A DNA stretch of 64,000 bases from Saprolegnia diclina VS20 (taxonomy: Eukaryota; Oomycota; Saprolegniomycetes; Saprolegniales; Saprolegniaceae): assembly GCF_000281045.1 (NCBI RefSeq), contig NW_008246075.1:839344-903343 (forward strand), in the 5' to 3' direction. Of this stretch, positions 20,948-32,003 are shown in pieces. The notes beneath the pieces are model-generated. The model made no database searches, was not told the origin of the DNA, and was given only the letters and a program-made list of their open reading frames with translations. The position numbers and the translations under genes are program-made. The first letter of the stretch is position 1; every line of letters begins with the position of its first letter.

Positions 20948-22725
20948 ATGACCTTTGATCCCGAGCTCGACGCAATCTGCGCCTACGTGCAGCGTGCAAT
21001 GACCGCGCACCATCTTCCTGGTCTTGCTGTCGCCCTAGTTCGTGACGGCGACGTCGTTCTCGCCAAGGGGTTTGGCTCGCAAGAGGTATTATACATCTTT
21101 ACATTACAAACCAGTCCGCCAACGGTTCTTTCTAGTACGAGGAGCCGAATATGCCAATTACGTCTTCGACGCTCTTTGAGATTGGGTCAGTGTCCAAGGT
21201 CTTGATAGCTTTGGGCATCGGCGTGCTTGTATACCATCTGTCGGCCACTCTTCCCATTTTAACACGGCGGTAGGTCGACCGTGGTCTTGCGCACTGGAAC
21301 GACCGCGTCCAGTTGCACCTGCCGTGGTTCACGCTACTCGACAAGGATGTTGCGGCGCGGACGACGCTCGCTGACTTGCTGTCGATGCACTCGGTGCTCG
21401 CCTCTCAAGGCGACATTGCTTGGACCTTTGGCGTCTTTTCGACCGAGCGCGCGATCGTCGAGGGTCTTGCGCACCTCGACACGACCAGTGACCAAGCTGG
21501 ATTTGTCTACTCGAACGCCAACTACGAAGTCCTCGGCCAAGTGCTCCAAGCGGTTGCACACGTGCCGTGGTTTACGTTCCTGCGTGACGCGGTGTGGACA
21601 CCGCTCGGCATGCGTGACACCGTCGGACGCATCGGCGACGCCACGACAGACGTGGCGCGCGGGCACATGACGTGTCATGACCACGTGCTCGGTCCATTCG
21701 ACATTGCAACCTCGCCCATGACGGTGCTGCGCCCCGGTGACAACTGCGTGGCCGCCGGTTCGATCCTCTCAACGGCCGCTGATATGGCTAAGCTGACGGG
21801 CTTTCTGCTCTCGGACGGCGCGGCGCTCTTTGCATCGCCTGCAATTCTGACGGCCATCATGACGGGGTGTGTGGAGAACACGCGCATGACTCCGACAAGG
21901 ACGCGCGTCTTGGGCTTTGCGCCGTCGACCGTGCAAGCAGGCTACGGCTTTACAACGATTGGCGACTCATTGGCGTTTGGCAAGGACTATGTCGGCAAGA
22001 ACGGGCTCACGATTGGATTTACGGCAGAGCTCGGCCTCGTGCGCTCGGCCCGCGCCGGAGTATTCGTGGCATCGAACGCTCGGACCATGGGCGGGTCGGC
22101 GGCTGACAGCTCTTTCCTTTCGCGCTTGCATCTGCGACTTCTCGGGTGGTGCTTCGGTGTCGCCGACGACGACCTGGCCAAGCACGACGCCGACGCGATC
22201 GAGGCCGCAGCTGCCTTTCCAGATACGCCAGGCGACGCGCACTACTTTGCTCGCGCGCCGTGGGGCGCTGGAGGTACAAAATGAGTGCTTCTATGGACGA
22301 CATTGTCATGTATACGTGTCGACGCCACGTCATTGGCCATTGAGATGAAGCAGGCGCTGCTGGGGACCTACGAGGCGCGCTCGTCTGCGGCGTTTTTTGG
22401 CCGACTCGAGATTTATCAAGAGGACCTTGCGGCGCCGCTTGCGTCGAGTGCGCTATTGCTGCGCTACGGCACGGTGACAGCGCCGCTAGTGCCCACGACA
22501 GAAGCCAACGTGGTCGTTTGGACGGCGCCGTTTGCAGCACAAACGATGATGTTCACCCTTGCGCTAGCCGACGACGAGACGACGACCTTGACGGGGCTTG
22601 GCATCACGTTTACGCGTGCGCTTATAGACGCACATATGTTTCTCTTGCTCGAACTGGGCCATCAATACAAACGAACGACACACAAACGTTATGTGATTGT
22701 TTCGTTTGAGTGCGTGCAGTTGTAG
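20948..22725 (+). CDS. Serine beta-lactamase-like hydrolase (class C/LACTB type)
   Basis: Exons 20948-21085, 21136-21228 and 21274-22273 join in frame. They carry the family signatures: SVSK (nucleophile Ser and Lys of SxxK, in FEIGSVSKVL) and YSN (YSNANYEVLGQVL). In eukaryotes such proteins are typically peptidases or esterases rather than true beta-lactamases. A further segment at 22345-22725 (ALLGTYEARSSAAFFGRLEIY...) looks like the family's C-terminal beta domain. However, joining 22273 to the acceptor before 22345 leaves the frame off by one, so either the junction is different or the gene carries a frameshift. Without it the protein ends at a TGA near 22282. No signal peptide is clear; start 20906 is also possible. 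Confidence 0.72.
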
Positions 22726-23480
22726 CAATCTTTGAGGATCCAGAGCACATTGTGACCAAAAGTCAGGGGCTCGTCCTCCTTTCTTTTTCGGTGCGCCCGC
22801 TCGTGTAGCGATATCGCCCTCTCACGCATGCGGCTCGCCCGGGAAGGGTCCGCCGAGGGCGGAGATAGACCTAAACCTAACCCAACCCTAGGCGACCGTG
22901 CGTAACCCAGAGCTCTTCGTGCCATTGCGCTATTATGATCATTTAATCACCGAAACGTTCGTAAAATCAAATGCGATTCAAAATCTTGCGGCATTTGTGC
23001 TATCTGCGCGTTTGCCCTTATCAGATGTAACACGCGCAAATGACCAGTCACCAAGTGCTTGGCCATGGGCAACCAAGCCGCGTTGGATGGCTCCGCGACC
23101 ACGTCATGTCGGCTTGCACCATGTCCACACTACCCTTGTTGCCGGAAAAGGGTAGTCTGAAGCTCCAGCACCCTGGCCGCGAAAAAGAACGAAGTCGAAC
23201 AATGCAAAGATTAGACAGGGTGCTTTCGACCGAATTTCTCCCAATGAATGGCGTCCATCCTGTCAGTAGTCATCGACCACCCTTGCAAGGTCTGGTTTAC
23301 ACACACTCTTGCCACTCAGCAGTCATCAACGACACACATTCCCATCCGGCAAGTAGTCATCGCGCACTAAAAGTGTGGGATGCAAGGCAAACGAGACACG
23401 CAAAACGACGGTCCACACGTCGTGCAGTCCACACGAGAAGGTTATGAAGTCGGCAACCTCAGCTTCAGTCTCCAGTTTGC
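22726..23480. other. Intergenic
   Basis: No supported gene. Contains a telomere-like stretch at 22870-22892 and a perfect 9-bp hairpin (ACTACCCTT ... AAGGGTAGT) at 23129-23156. Confidence 0.55.
22870..22892. repeat. Degenerate telomere-like repeat
   Basis: CCTAAACCTAACCCAACCC followed by TAGG, a short run of units close to the TTTAGGG/TTAGGG type read in reverse. It is far from any chromosome end signal and only about three units long, so it is at most an interstitial remnant. Confidence 0.35.
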
Positions 23481-26400
23481 ATGACGCGACAGACTACGTA
23501 CGCAGCCCTGCCGCTGGACAAATCTCACGCCGCGGGACACCCGCTTGACCGCGCAAACCTGCTCTCTCGATGCACCTACGCGTGGGCCAACCCGGTCGTG
23601 CGCCTCGCCAACGAGCGCCAGCTCCACGCGGCCGACATCTGGCCGCTCCCGGACCGCTTCAAGTGTGCCGCGATCCGCACCACGTTTCTTCCGACGTACG
23701 ACAAGGGGAACAAGTCGCTCCTTCGCGCGATCCTCGTGGTTTTTGGCCCGAGAGCCGTGTGCATTGGCTTTTTGCAGCTTGTTGCGATGGCGTGCACGCT
23801 CTACGGGCCTGTTGTGCTCCAGCAAGTCGTCTCGGCCGTCGAGACGTCGTCGGTGGACTTTGCCACATTGCTGCACCCGATCCTGCTTCTCTTTCTCGTC
23901 AAGGTCGGACAAGCCGTGCTGCAGACACAAACGTCGCTTCAAAACGATTTGCTCTATCTCAACCTCACGTCGGCGCTTCAAGACCTTTTGTACAACAAAA
24001 CAATGGCACTCGACGCCCGCCGTCGCAAAAACCCGGGCGAAATCGCCAACCATTTTTCGACCGACATGATGTGGATCCTCGCCGTCTCGTACCGCGCCAA
24101 CCAGATCTGGATCATCCCGCTCCAGATTTCAGCGCTCTTGTACATGTTGTGGCAGCTCCTCGGGTCGGCGATGGTCGTTGGCATGTTTGTCATGGCGGCG
24201 ACCTTGTACATCAACCGGCTCGTGGCCACGCGTCTCCACATTAGCTTCAAGCGACTCATGGACTGCAAGGATGCGCGCATGAAGACGGTTAACGAGGTCT
24301 TTGGCGCCATGCAAAACATCAAATTCCATGCGTGGGAAGAGCGCTACAGCTCCAAGCTCACGCAGCAGCGCGACGCTGAGCTCCAAGCGCTGTGGTCGCA
24401 GTCGCTGGTCGCGTCATTGACCATCACGATCAACGGCGCCGGCCCGATCCTCTTGACGACTGTCTCGTTCACCGCCTATGTAATCTGGATCGGCGAGACA
24501 CTGACCGCCACCAAGGTCTTCACGGCGCTCAGCCTCTTCTCGATGATCAAGGCGCCCATGATGTTGCTGCCTACGATCATCGCCAACTGGATGCAGGCGT
24601 TTGTCTCGTACGGCCGCTTCACTACATTTCTGAACGCGCCGGAACTGGCGACCAACACGATCTCGCCGCATGTCTCGGCCAACGATATGGCGATCGAGAT
24701 GACAGACGCGTCCGTTGGCTACGACGCCGACAAGCCACCGCTCTTTTCGAGTGTCAACCTCGTCGTCAAGCGTGGCGCGTTTGTCGTGGTCCACGGCGTG
24801 GTCGGCGAAGGCAAGTCGTCGCTCTGCCACGTTCTGCTCGGTGAACTTGACAAGTACAATGGATCGGTCGGCGTCAGCGGCCGCATTGCCTACTTTGCGC
24901 AGCAGCCGTGGCTTCAAAACATGACGATCCGCGAAAACATCCTCTTTGGCCATCCGTACGACCGCAAAAAGTACAATGCGGTCCTCGAAGCGTGCGCGTT
25001 GACCAAGGACCTGACGCTCTTTGCGGCCGGCGACCGCACCGAGATTGGCTCGAAAGGTGTCAACGTCAGCGGCGGTCAAAAGGCGCGCATTGCGCTGGCG
25101 AGAGCGTGCTACAGCGACGCCGATATCTTCCTTTTGGACTCGCCCTTGTCGGCCGTCGACGCGATCGTCCAGAACGAGATTTTTACCAAGTGCTTTCTCG
25201 GTCTCCTCCGGCACAAGACGGTCTTGCTGGTGACGCACTCGCCCGACATCATCGCGTCACCGTACGTGGATCAGACGATTGAGGTCAGAGACGGGACGCT
25301 CATTCCGTCGGATGTCAATGGGAGCACCAACAAGGCGGACCACCCGATCCTGCTCACGCCCTTCAAGGCACACAGCGCCATGCGTGACAGCGACGATGCA
25401 ACCTTGGACAACGACGCGTCATTGACGATCGATGACAGCTACGTCAGCCTTGAGTATGCTGATACGCTAGTTTCGCCGTGCGTGCAGTCGGGTTTTGGCG
25501 ACGCCGTGTACCAAAAACACCTCTTCACGCCGGCAAGCAGCGCGTCACCAGCCGTGACGTATAACGAAGCGAGTACGCTGGACAATGCGACCGGCAAGCT
25601 CGTCGTTGACGAAGAGCGCAACCACGGCCGCGTCTCCAAGGTCGTCTTCCTCGTACTTTGGCGCAGTCGGTGGCTGGCCCGTTTTGCTGGGTCTCCTTTT
25701 CGTGCAGTCGCTCTGGCAAAGCCTTCAGGTCGGCAGCGATCTCTGGCTCAGCGCCTGGACGAGCGACAACGCCACGCCGACCGCGTTCCACGATGGCGCC
25801 ACGTACCATATTTCCGTCTACGCGTGCCTGGCGCTCGGATCGGTGCTCATGATCGCAGTGCGGTCGCTCACAGTCTCGTGGTGCGGCATGCGTGCGTCCA
25901 AGGTGCTCTTCAACCAGCTTACGCAGTCGCTCCTTCGGGCGCCGATGCGGTTCTTCGACACGAACCCGGTTGGGCGCATTCTCAACCGGTTCAGCGGCGA
26001 CATGAGCCAGATCGACGGCCGCATCTCGTTCGCGTTGGGGTACTTTCTGGCGACGCTCTTCACGCTTCTCTTTGCAGTCGGCACGACCATGGTGGTGATC
26101 CGCAGCTGTAGCGTCCTCTTGCTACCCCCGATGCTCATCTACTACTCGGTGGGCGCTCGCTACGTCCAACCCGCGCGCGAGATTGAGCGCTTGAACAAGA
26201 CGACGCAGTCCCCGCTCATGACGCACATATCCGAGTCGATCGAAGGCACCGTTCTCGTTCGCGCGTTTGGCGGCAAGCAGGTCCGACGCTTTGAGCGCCT
26301 CCACATGGCCCACGTCAACCACGCGGTCGAACTGATGTTTGCCGAATCGCTTTTGAGTCAGTGGTTTACGTTCCGCGTCCAAATGATCTCGGCGTGCATG

Positions 26401-27432
26401 CTTTTGGCGACCACGTTTTCGCTGCTGTATCTCCGCAGCTACCTCACGGCCGGTTTGATTGGCCTTGTCTTCAACTATGCGCTCCAGATTACGGCGAGCC
26501 TCGAAGGCATGGTCGCGGTGTGGTCTGACCTCGAGTCGGCCATGGTCGCCCCCGAACGCATCGCCGAGTACATCAACATCGAACCAGAGGCTCCGCGGTA
26601 CATGTGTGGCGCGGCACCGGCAGCTTGGCCGGCGTCCGGACGCCTTGCGTTTGAGAATGTCAGCTTCCGCTACAAGCCCAACGACCCGCTCGTGCTCAAA
26701 GACCTTAGCTTTGACATTCGGTCGGGCGAGAAGATTGGTATCGTTGGTCGCACGGGAGCCGGCAAGAGTAGTTTGACCATGGCGCTCTTCCGCATGGCCG
26801 AGCTCGCATCCGGCGTCATCTCGATCGACGGCATCGACACCAAGAGCGTCGGCCTCAAAACGCTGCGCCAAAGCATCGCCATCATTCCTCAAAATCCGAC
26901 TTTGTTCCAGGGCACGCTACGCGCCAACTTGGACCCGTTCGACGACTACGCCGACGACCAGCTCAGGGACGTACTTGCCAAAGTGCACATGGACGCCCGT
27001 GTCTCGATCGAAGCGCTCAAGCTCAACAGTCCGATCGAAGACAACGGCGAAAACTACTCGGTGGGCGAGCGCCAAATGCTGTGCATGGCGCGCGCGCTCT
27101 TGCGGCAGAGCAAGATTGTGGTGCTCGACGAAGCGACGGCGGCGATCGACCATGCGATGAACCAGAACCTGCAGCAAGTGATGCGAACCGCGTTTGAAAA
27201 TTCAACCGTCCTCACCATCGCGCACCGCCTCGACACGGTCCTGGATGGCGACCGCATCATGGTGCTGGACCAGGGCCACATGGTGCAGTGCGATACACCG
27301 CTAGCGCTTCTCGAGGCCGGCACGGGCATCTTCTTTGAGCTCTGCGAAGAAGGCGGCTATTTGGATCGCATGCGGTCGCCGACGATGACAACTGAATCGT
27401 CACCTGACGCAGACGTCAATATCATGACATAA
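23481..27432 (+). CDS. ABCC/MRP-type ABC transporter with one apparent frameshift
   Basis: A full-size ABCC protein of about 1,315 residues without the extra N-terminal TMD0. Order: TMD1 (about 90-380), NBD1, acidic linker, TMD2, NBD2. NBD1 has Walker A GVVGEGKSS, signature NVSGGQKAR and Walker B FLLDSPLSAVDA. NBD2 has GRTGAGKSS, YSVGERQML and VVLDEATAAID. In NBD1 the residue after the Walker B Asp is Ser, where ABCC NBD1 usually has Asp, so that site is even more degenerate; NBD2 keeps the catalytic Glu. The frame changes once, near 25648-25651, in front of YFGAVGGWPV: upstream coding reads in the 23481 frame and downstream coding in the 25585 frame. No acceptable intron spans the change. 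Such pumps export conjugated organic anions and drugs. The start ATG at 23481 precedes the MRP N-terminal motif PLDRANLLSRCTYAW. Confidence 0.88.
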
Positions 27433-27852
27433 TGGTAGTTGTAATCGATCTTTGTCGATCATGGGATGCTTCAAAACGCAAAATATACGTATCTGAGGAG
27501 GGTATTCCATGATGGTTTGATGCGCTTGTGCACGACGCATCCTCACAATTCCATTTTGTCCGTTGCCGCCGCCAAGGACCAGTCCACTTCCACGAGCAGG
27601 GGTAGCAAGTAAAGAGGCCGCTTGAATTGAGATTGCTGAAGCAGCCGCGCTGTAGCGCTCGACAAGGAATCAGACCCTAACCCTTGTCTGAACCCGATTC
27701 ATAATATCGTTGGGACGTCACCACGGAAACGCCCCACTAAACTTGAAGATGCCCGACATTGATAAACACAAACGCATCACTAAAAAGGTAACGAGTGATA
27801 TATAAGACTCGTCATTACAAGACGACAAAAGGAGGAATTTGTGGCAGCGTGC
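27433..27852. other. Convergent intergenic region
   Basis: Between the 3' ends of the ABCC and BT1 genes. No gene seen; it probably holds both polyadenylation regions. Confidence 0.6.
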
Positions 27853-29562
27853 CTAGCTCTTGCAGGTGCCGTTGGCAAAGTAGCCCTTGCCGCCGACGAT
27901 GCGATAGCATTTCGTCGACGGATAAATCGACAAAAAGTTGGCGACGCACGAGAACACAAGGAGAACGAGGAAGCCGCCAATCAAGATGCCACCCGCGACC
28001 TTGCTCTTGGTACCGGTTCGCTTGAGCTCCTGCATCTCGGCCTTCTGGCGCGGCAGGAGCACGAGAAACGAGAGCGCGAAGAGCTTGGCGGCATAAGCAA
28101 TGAGAAAGGTGTACGTCACCTCCCAGCGCACGCGCGTGTCGTCGCGGCCAATGTCATCTTGGGACACGTCAAAGAACGAGTCGATGATCTTGTAGATGGC
28201 CGACGCCACGGGCCCCGAGAGGTTGGAGACGGTCGTAACGAGGCCGTACGTGGCGCCTTCGTTGCCAATGTCGGCGATTTCCACTGCGCAGTATGTGGCG
28301 ACGATGAAGCGGATGCCGGACGGAACGTTCTCGGCGAGCGCGACGCCCGTGTAGAACCACTGGTTGCGATAGACCTCCCAGATGGTCATCATCATCACAA
28401 ACGCGTCGATCGCGATGATACCGAGCGTCCCGAGCGCGATGACCCAGCGCCAGCTCCATTGGAGACCCCACTTGCCGACGACCGACATGACGACAATGCT
28501 GATGATGGTCCCAAAAAGCCCCGAGAGCGACTCGTTGAGCGGCTCGACGAGCGCCCACGACTGCGCGACCGGCGCTTCGGGCGTCGCGCCAAAGTTGCCA
28601 AAGAGCGTGTTGAAAAACTTGAATGCGCACACTTGCCACATGACGCGCTGCTGAAGGAGGTTCCAGAACGCAGTGAGCCAGCTCTTGAAGGGCGTCCGCG
28701 GGACTTTGACTTCGACGAGGAGGAAGATCGTGCTCGGGATCACAAGCACGATGGGCACGAGGCAGATCGCATACAGGACGTTTGGTGTCGTCGACCAGTT
28801 GAACGACCCGGCGTAGACCTTGCCGTTGAGCAAGAACGCGACGCAGAGCTGCGCCACCATTTGCCCGCAATAGCGCACAATGTAGATCATGGTTTGGGTG
28901 CGGCCTCGGATCGCAATCGGCTCGCGCTGCGCGTACTGGACGACCATGGCGTCGGACGCCACGTCGGCGAGGACGTAGCCAAAGGCCGTGAGGACACTGA
29001 GGGCAATGAAGAGCGTTCCGCTGTCCGGTGCGTCGTAGTTGTACTGGAGGAGCTGCGTCGGCGTCAAACTCTCGCGTTTCGGGGCTTTCTTCGGGCACTT
29101 GTTGATGCGGCGGTCGCAAAACGGTGCGGCAAACGGCGTAAAGACCATGATGAGAAGGCTCACGGCCGCGACTGTCCAGCCGAGGATGATCCACGGCTTG
29201 CGGCGGTAGCCAAAGATCGGGACGCAGTCCGAGAGCATACCGTAGAAGACCTTGAACGACCAGCCGAGCGTCACGAGCACACCGTATGCGGTCGTTTGGT
29301 AGCCTTCCATGTAGAGGTAGTTGTTGAAGACGGGGTACTTGAGCGCGGGGATCATGCCGTAGACGATGCCGATCGCAAAGTACTGCGAGAAGAGCGCCAT
29401 GGCCTCGCGCGAAAAGATGCGCACCGCGCCGCCCGCGACGAGCGCGCCATCTTCGAGGTCCACCGGCGTCTTGGTCTCGTGGTAGTCGTCGGGTTTGGTC
29501 GCCGAGATGGCGTACGAGAGCCGCTCGACGAGGTCACCGGATGGGTCTTGCACGGACGCCAT
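27853..29562 (-). CDS. Folate-biopterin (BT1) family transporter
   Basis: Intronless, 569 residues from ATG 29562 (MASVQDPSGDL). About twelve membrane helices. Family blocks are FAIGIVYGMIPALKYPVFNNYL in the first helices (GxxPALKYP core), VTLGWSFKVFYGMLSDCVPIFGYRRKPW, and ADVASDAMVVQYAQREP with the conserved DVxxDxxVV motif. BT1 proteins move folates, pterins or related compounds and are greatly expanded in oomycetes, kinetoplastids and algae; the substrate here is not deducible. A Lys/Arg-rich loop near residue 190 precedes SLTPTQLLQYNY. An initiator element at 29584-29602 fixes the start downstream of the longer TTG-initiated frame. Confidence 0.92.
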   Translation of the reverse strand: MASVQDPSGDLVERLSYAISATKPDDYHETKTPVDLEDGALVAGGAVRIFSREAMALFSQYFAIGIVYGMIPALKYPVFNNYLYMEGYQTTAYGVLVTLGWSFKVFYGMLSDCVPIFGYRRKPWIILGWTVAAVSLLIMVFTPFAAPFCDRRINKCPKKAPKRESLTPTQLLQYNYDAPDSGTLFIALSVLTAFGYVLADVASDAMVVQYAQREPIAIRGRTQTMIYIVRYCGQMVAQLCVAFLLNGKVYAGSFNWSTTPNVLYAICLVPIVLVIPSTIFLLVEVKVPRTPFKSWLTAFWNLLQQRVMWQVCAFKFFNTLFGNFGATPEAPVAQSWALVEPLNESLSGLFGTIISIVVMSVVGKWGLQWSWRWVIALGTLGIIAIDAFVMMMTIWEVYRNQWFYTGVALAENVPSGIRFIVATYCAVEIADIGNEGATYGLVTTVSNLSGPVASAIYKIIDSFFDVSQDDIGRDDTRVRWEVTYTFLIAYAAKLFALSFLVLLPRQKAEMQELKRTGTKSKVAGGILIGGFLVLLVFSCVANFLSIYPSTKCYRIVGGKGYFANGTCKS

Positions 29563-29583
29563 GTGTTCTGCTGAGGAGGCGCT

Positions 29584-29602
29584 GGCAAAAGGCAAAGTGA
29601 GC
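29584..29602 (-). promoter_or_regulatory. Oomycete-type initiator for BT1 gene
   Basis: On the minus strand GCTCACTTTGCCTTTTGCC lies about 20 nt before the ATG. The same phrase occurs before the CobW gene. Confidence 0.6.
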
Positions 29603-32003
29603 AAGGAGGCGTTGGGCAAGCCTTTTCATCTCGTATTGGAGCCCTTCAACAAACTTGTGAACGTGCAACACTGCGTGGGGTCGTGCACAGATTCGTGTCA
29701 CTACGAGGAGTCCACACCTACTACTACCGGTAGACGTGGGTGCATCGAGTCGTAGTGCTGAGTCGGGCAGGCTCGATGCGACGACCAAACATGCTACAGT
29801 CGACTCTACAGGTATACATGCCTCTCAAACTCGATAATCCTCTCACCGTGATAACCTCAGAAATATTTATGCAGTGGATTGAATAAAAATACGTTGTCAA
29901 CCTAGAGACCATTGCGAACTGCTGGGCCATACTACGGCCATCTTGCTCGCTGGCAATGATGCAACGACCAGTCCAATCGTGGCGATAGACAGGCTCCGGG
30001 CGGCAAAGGACGAACTTCCGGTCGGCGCTCGAACGCTCTATAATGCACTCGACACTTTCACCGCGGAAGAGTACAAGGTACGTGGACACCGGCGAAATCG
30101 ACGAGCTGGCCCCATCGCTTTTTGACGCTCGACGAGATGTGCACCTTCGTAAGGTACCGGTACGTCGACGAGGAAGACCAAGGCGAAGCGCAGGCCAGAC
30201 CTTTGCTCCCAGTTTTGTGATTCTTCCTCGCACAATGAATAACCCTGAAAAATGCATAGTTATCCACTATGCAAATAGGCAGAATCGACTGTACACCAAA
30301 AGCCAAGTGGTACGATTGGTCTGTGTCGTGACCTGATAACGTGGCTCGACCCCGTCACGGGTCATGCCGGATCAAAATGCAAAATTTCACCATCGAAAAT
30401 CCCACTCTATTGCGTTCTCAGTTAGCCACACCGGATCGACCATGCGAGTACACCGGCGCACCACCTTATCGCAGCCTCGTATCGCGTTCGTCAAAGGGAA
30501 GCATCAAGCGTGTAGATTATATGTACACAGACAAGTACGAGCCTTCTGCTTGACGTCATATCCACCGTCACGCACTGCTAATCGGTTCCCACGACCTCAC
30601 GTCTGCAGTAGTGTCCCTGAGTCTGCCACTGGGGTGATTGCTATTACGACCCCACGCAGTTTCCTTTGAGTTGCATCGGCAACTTTGCGGCGCCGGAATC
30701 AAAATTTCACCGGGACTGCCAACGCCATAAATTTCATATGGTCTTGGTACTACGTTGCACATCTCACAGACGACCATGCCCTGCTCATCTCACGCGGAAT
30801 GGCTGCACAGATGGAAACGGCTTCATTCCCGACCTGAAAACGCCACATGAATGTGTACTCTGGGACTCTATCAGATTTACCGGTAGTTCTTATTGCACTC
30901 GCCTCCTCTCATACTAGATTGCTTCAGAGCTGCGGCTCTTCTCCCATGCGTCGACACTAGAGCCTCGAATACCGGTAGACGCCGCACACCGGTGTAGCCC
31001 AACGAATGGCTGCAAAAGATACGACAATGACACGCTTTACACAACAGCCTAGAACCTCTAAGAAATAAGTGTCGACAAACGTATGCCCTCCGAACGTGCA
31101 GGCCACTCAGAGCTTGCGTATAGTTGCAGAGTTTCATGACGATTTCTTGTATCCTAGCAGTTTATTAAACGCTGGTTTGCCACCAGGAAGATCCGTGTTC
31201 GAGTCCCAGCGAGGGCCCCACTTTATGTATTCCTTTGGTTGCGAGAAGCCCAGATGGTTGTCAAGTCTTGTCCGACCCGTTGGTCTATTAGAAGGATCGA
31301 ACGTTTAGGAGGAGTTCCGAGTAAAAATATGGGACGGATGGGAGACGGGCACATTTTACTCGGAACGATTTTTGCAAAATACGACCAAAAACAATCTGCG
31401 CTATGATTGGCTAATATTCAATGGAATTTTAGCCAACCAATTTGGTCGCTTCTTGACGGAAGCCGGCAAAAGCCTTGTTGTAGTACCAAGAAAGTGAGCG
31501 CGAGCTCCACTTAAGCCAACCTACACGTGGACATCATGTTGCTCGAGTTTTGTGGCCATTGCAATCGAAAATGTCAACTGCAAAGGCGACTTTTGCTCCG
31601 TGTCTCCATCCAACGATTTGCCCAATCAAATCGCGTAATCACGAGACGGGATGAATTGGTGCGAGCTGAGGTCCTGGGGGTCGGCCGACAACCACGCGCA
31701 CGAGACGGGATGCTTTTTTTTCCTGGCCTCTGATTGGCTGTTGCCCGTCTCACAGGTTACTCGGAACTCCTCCTTAACGCGGGAGGGTCAACGTCGCGGG
31801 AGGGTTAATAGAGCAAAGGCCGAGCTTGGCCCTACGTACCGTGTCACGACCTTATTCGTACAGGGGGTACTGTCACAAACAAACGCAGGAATGTCGTTGC
31901 TGTTGTCGCCGAGTGCGCATTCAAGCCATTATTGAGCACGCTATTCGCTCGCATGATAGCCACGTACAATAGCAGTCGTTGTGATTCAAAAGACATGACG
32001 TTA
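29603..32003. other. Gene-poor, repeat-bearing interval
   Basis: About 2.4 kb with no supported gene and lower GC than the flanking genes. It holds the MITE at 31308-31773. A tRNA B-box-like sequence (GTTCGAGTCC) at about 31198 has no matching acceptor stem. Segments near 30715 and 31000 resemble parts of 11075-11170. Confidence 0.5.
31308..31773. mobile_element. MITE, PIF/Harbinger-like (17-bp TIR, TTA TSD)
   Basis: Perfect 17-bp terminal inverted repeats: GGAGGAGTTCCGAGTAA at 31308-31324 and its complement at 31757-31773. They are flanked on both sides by TTA (31305-31307 and 31774-31776), a 3-bp target duplication as produced by PIF/Harbinger transposases. The subterminal phrase GAGACGGGC at the left end recurs inverted at the right end (GCCCGTCTC), and an internal TTACTCGGAAC at about 31355 repeats part of the end. 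At 466 bp with no coding capacity it is non-autonomous. Confidence 0.85.

Noticed and set aside
31160-31225. tRNA-like sequence with GTTCGAGTCC B-box
   Set aside because: The T-stem pairs at only three of five positions and there is no 5' acceptor partner; at best a degenerate tRNA-derived fragment.
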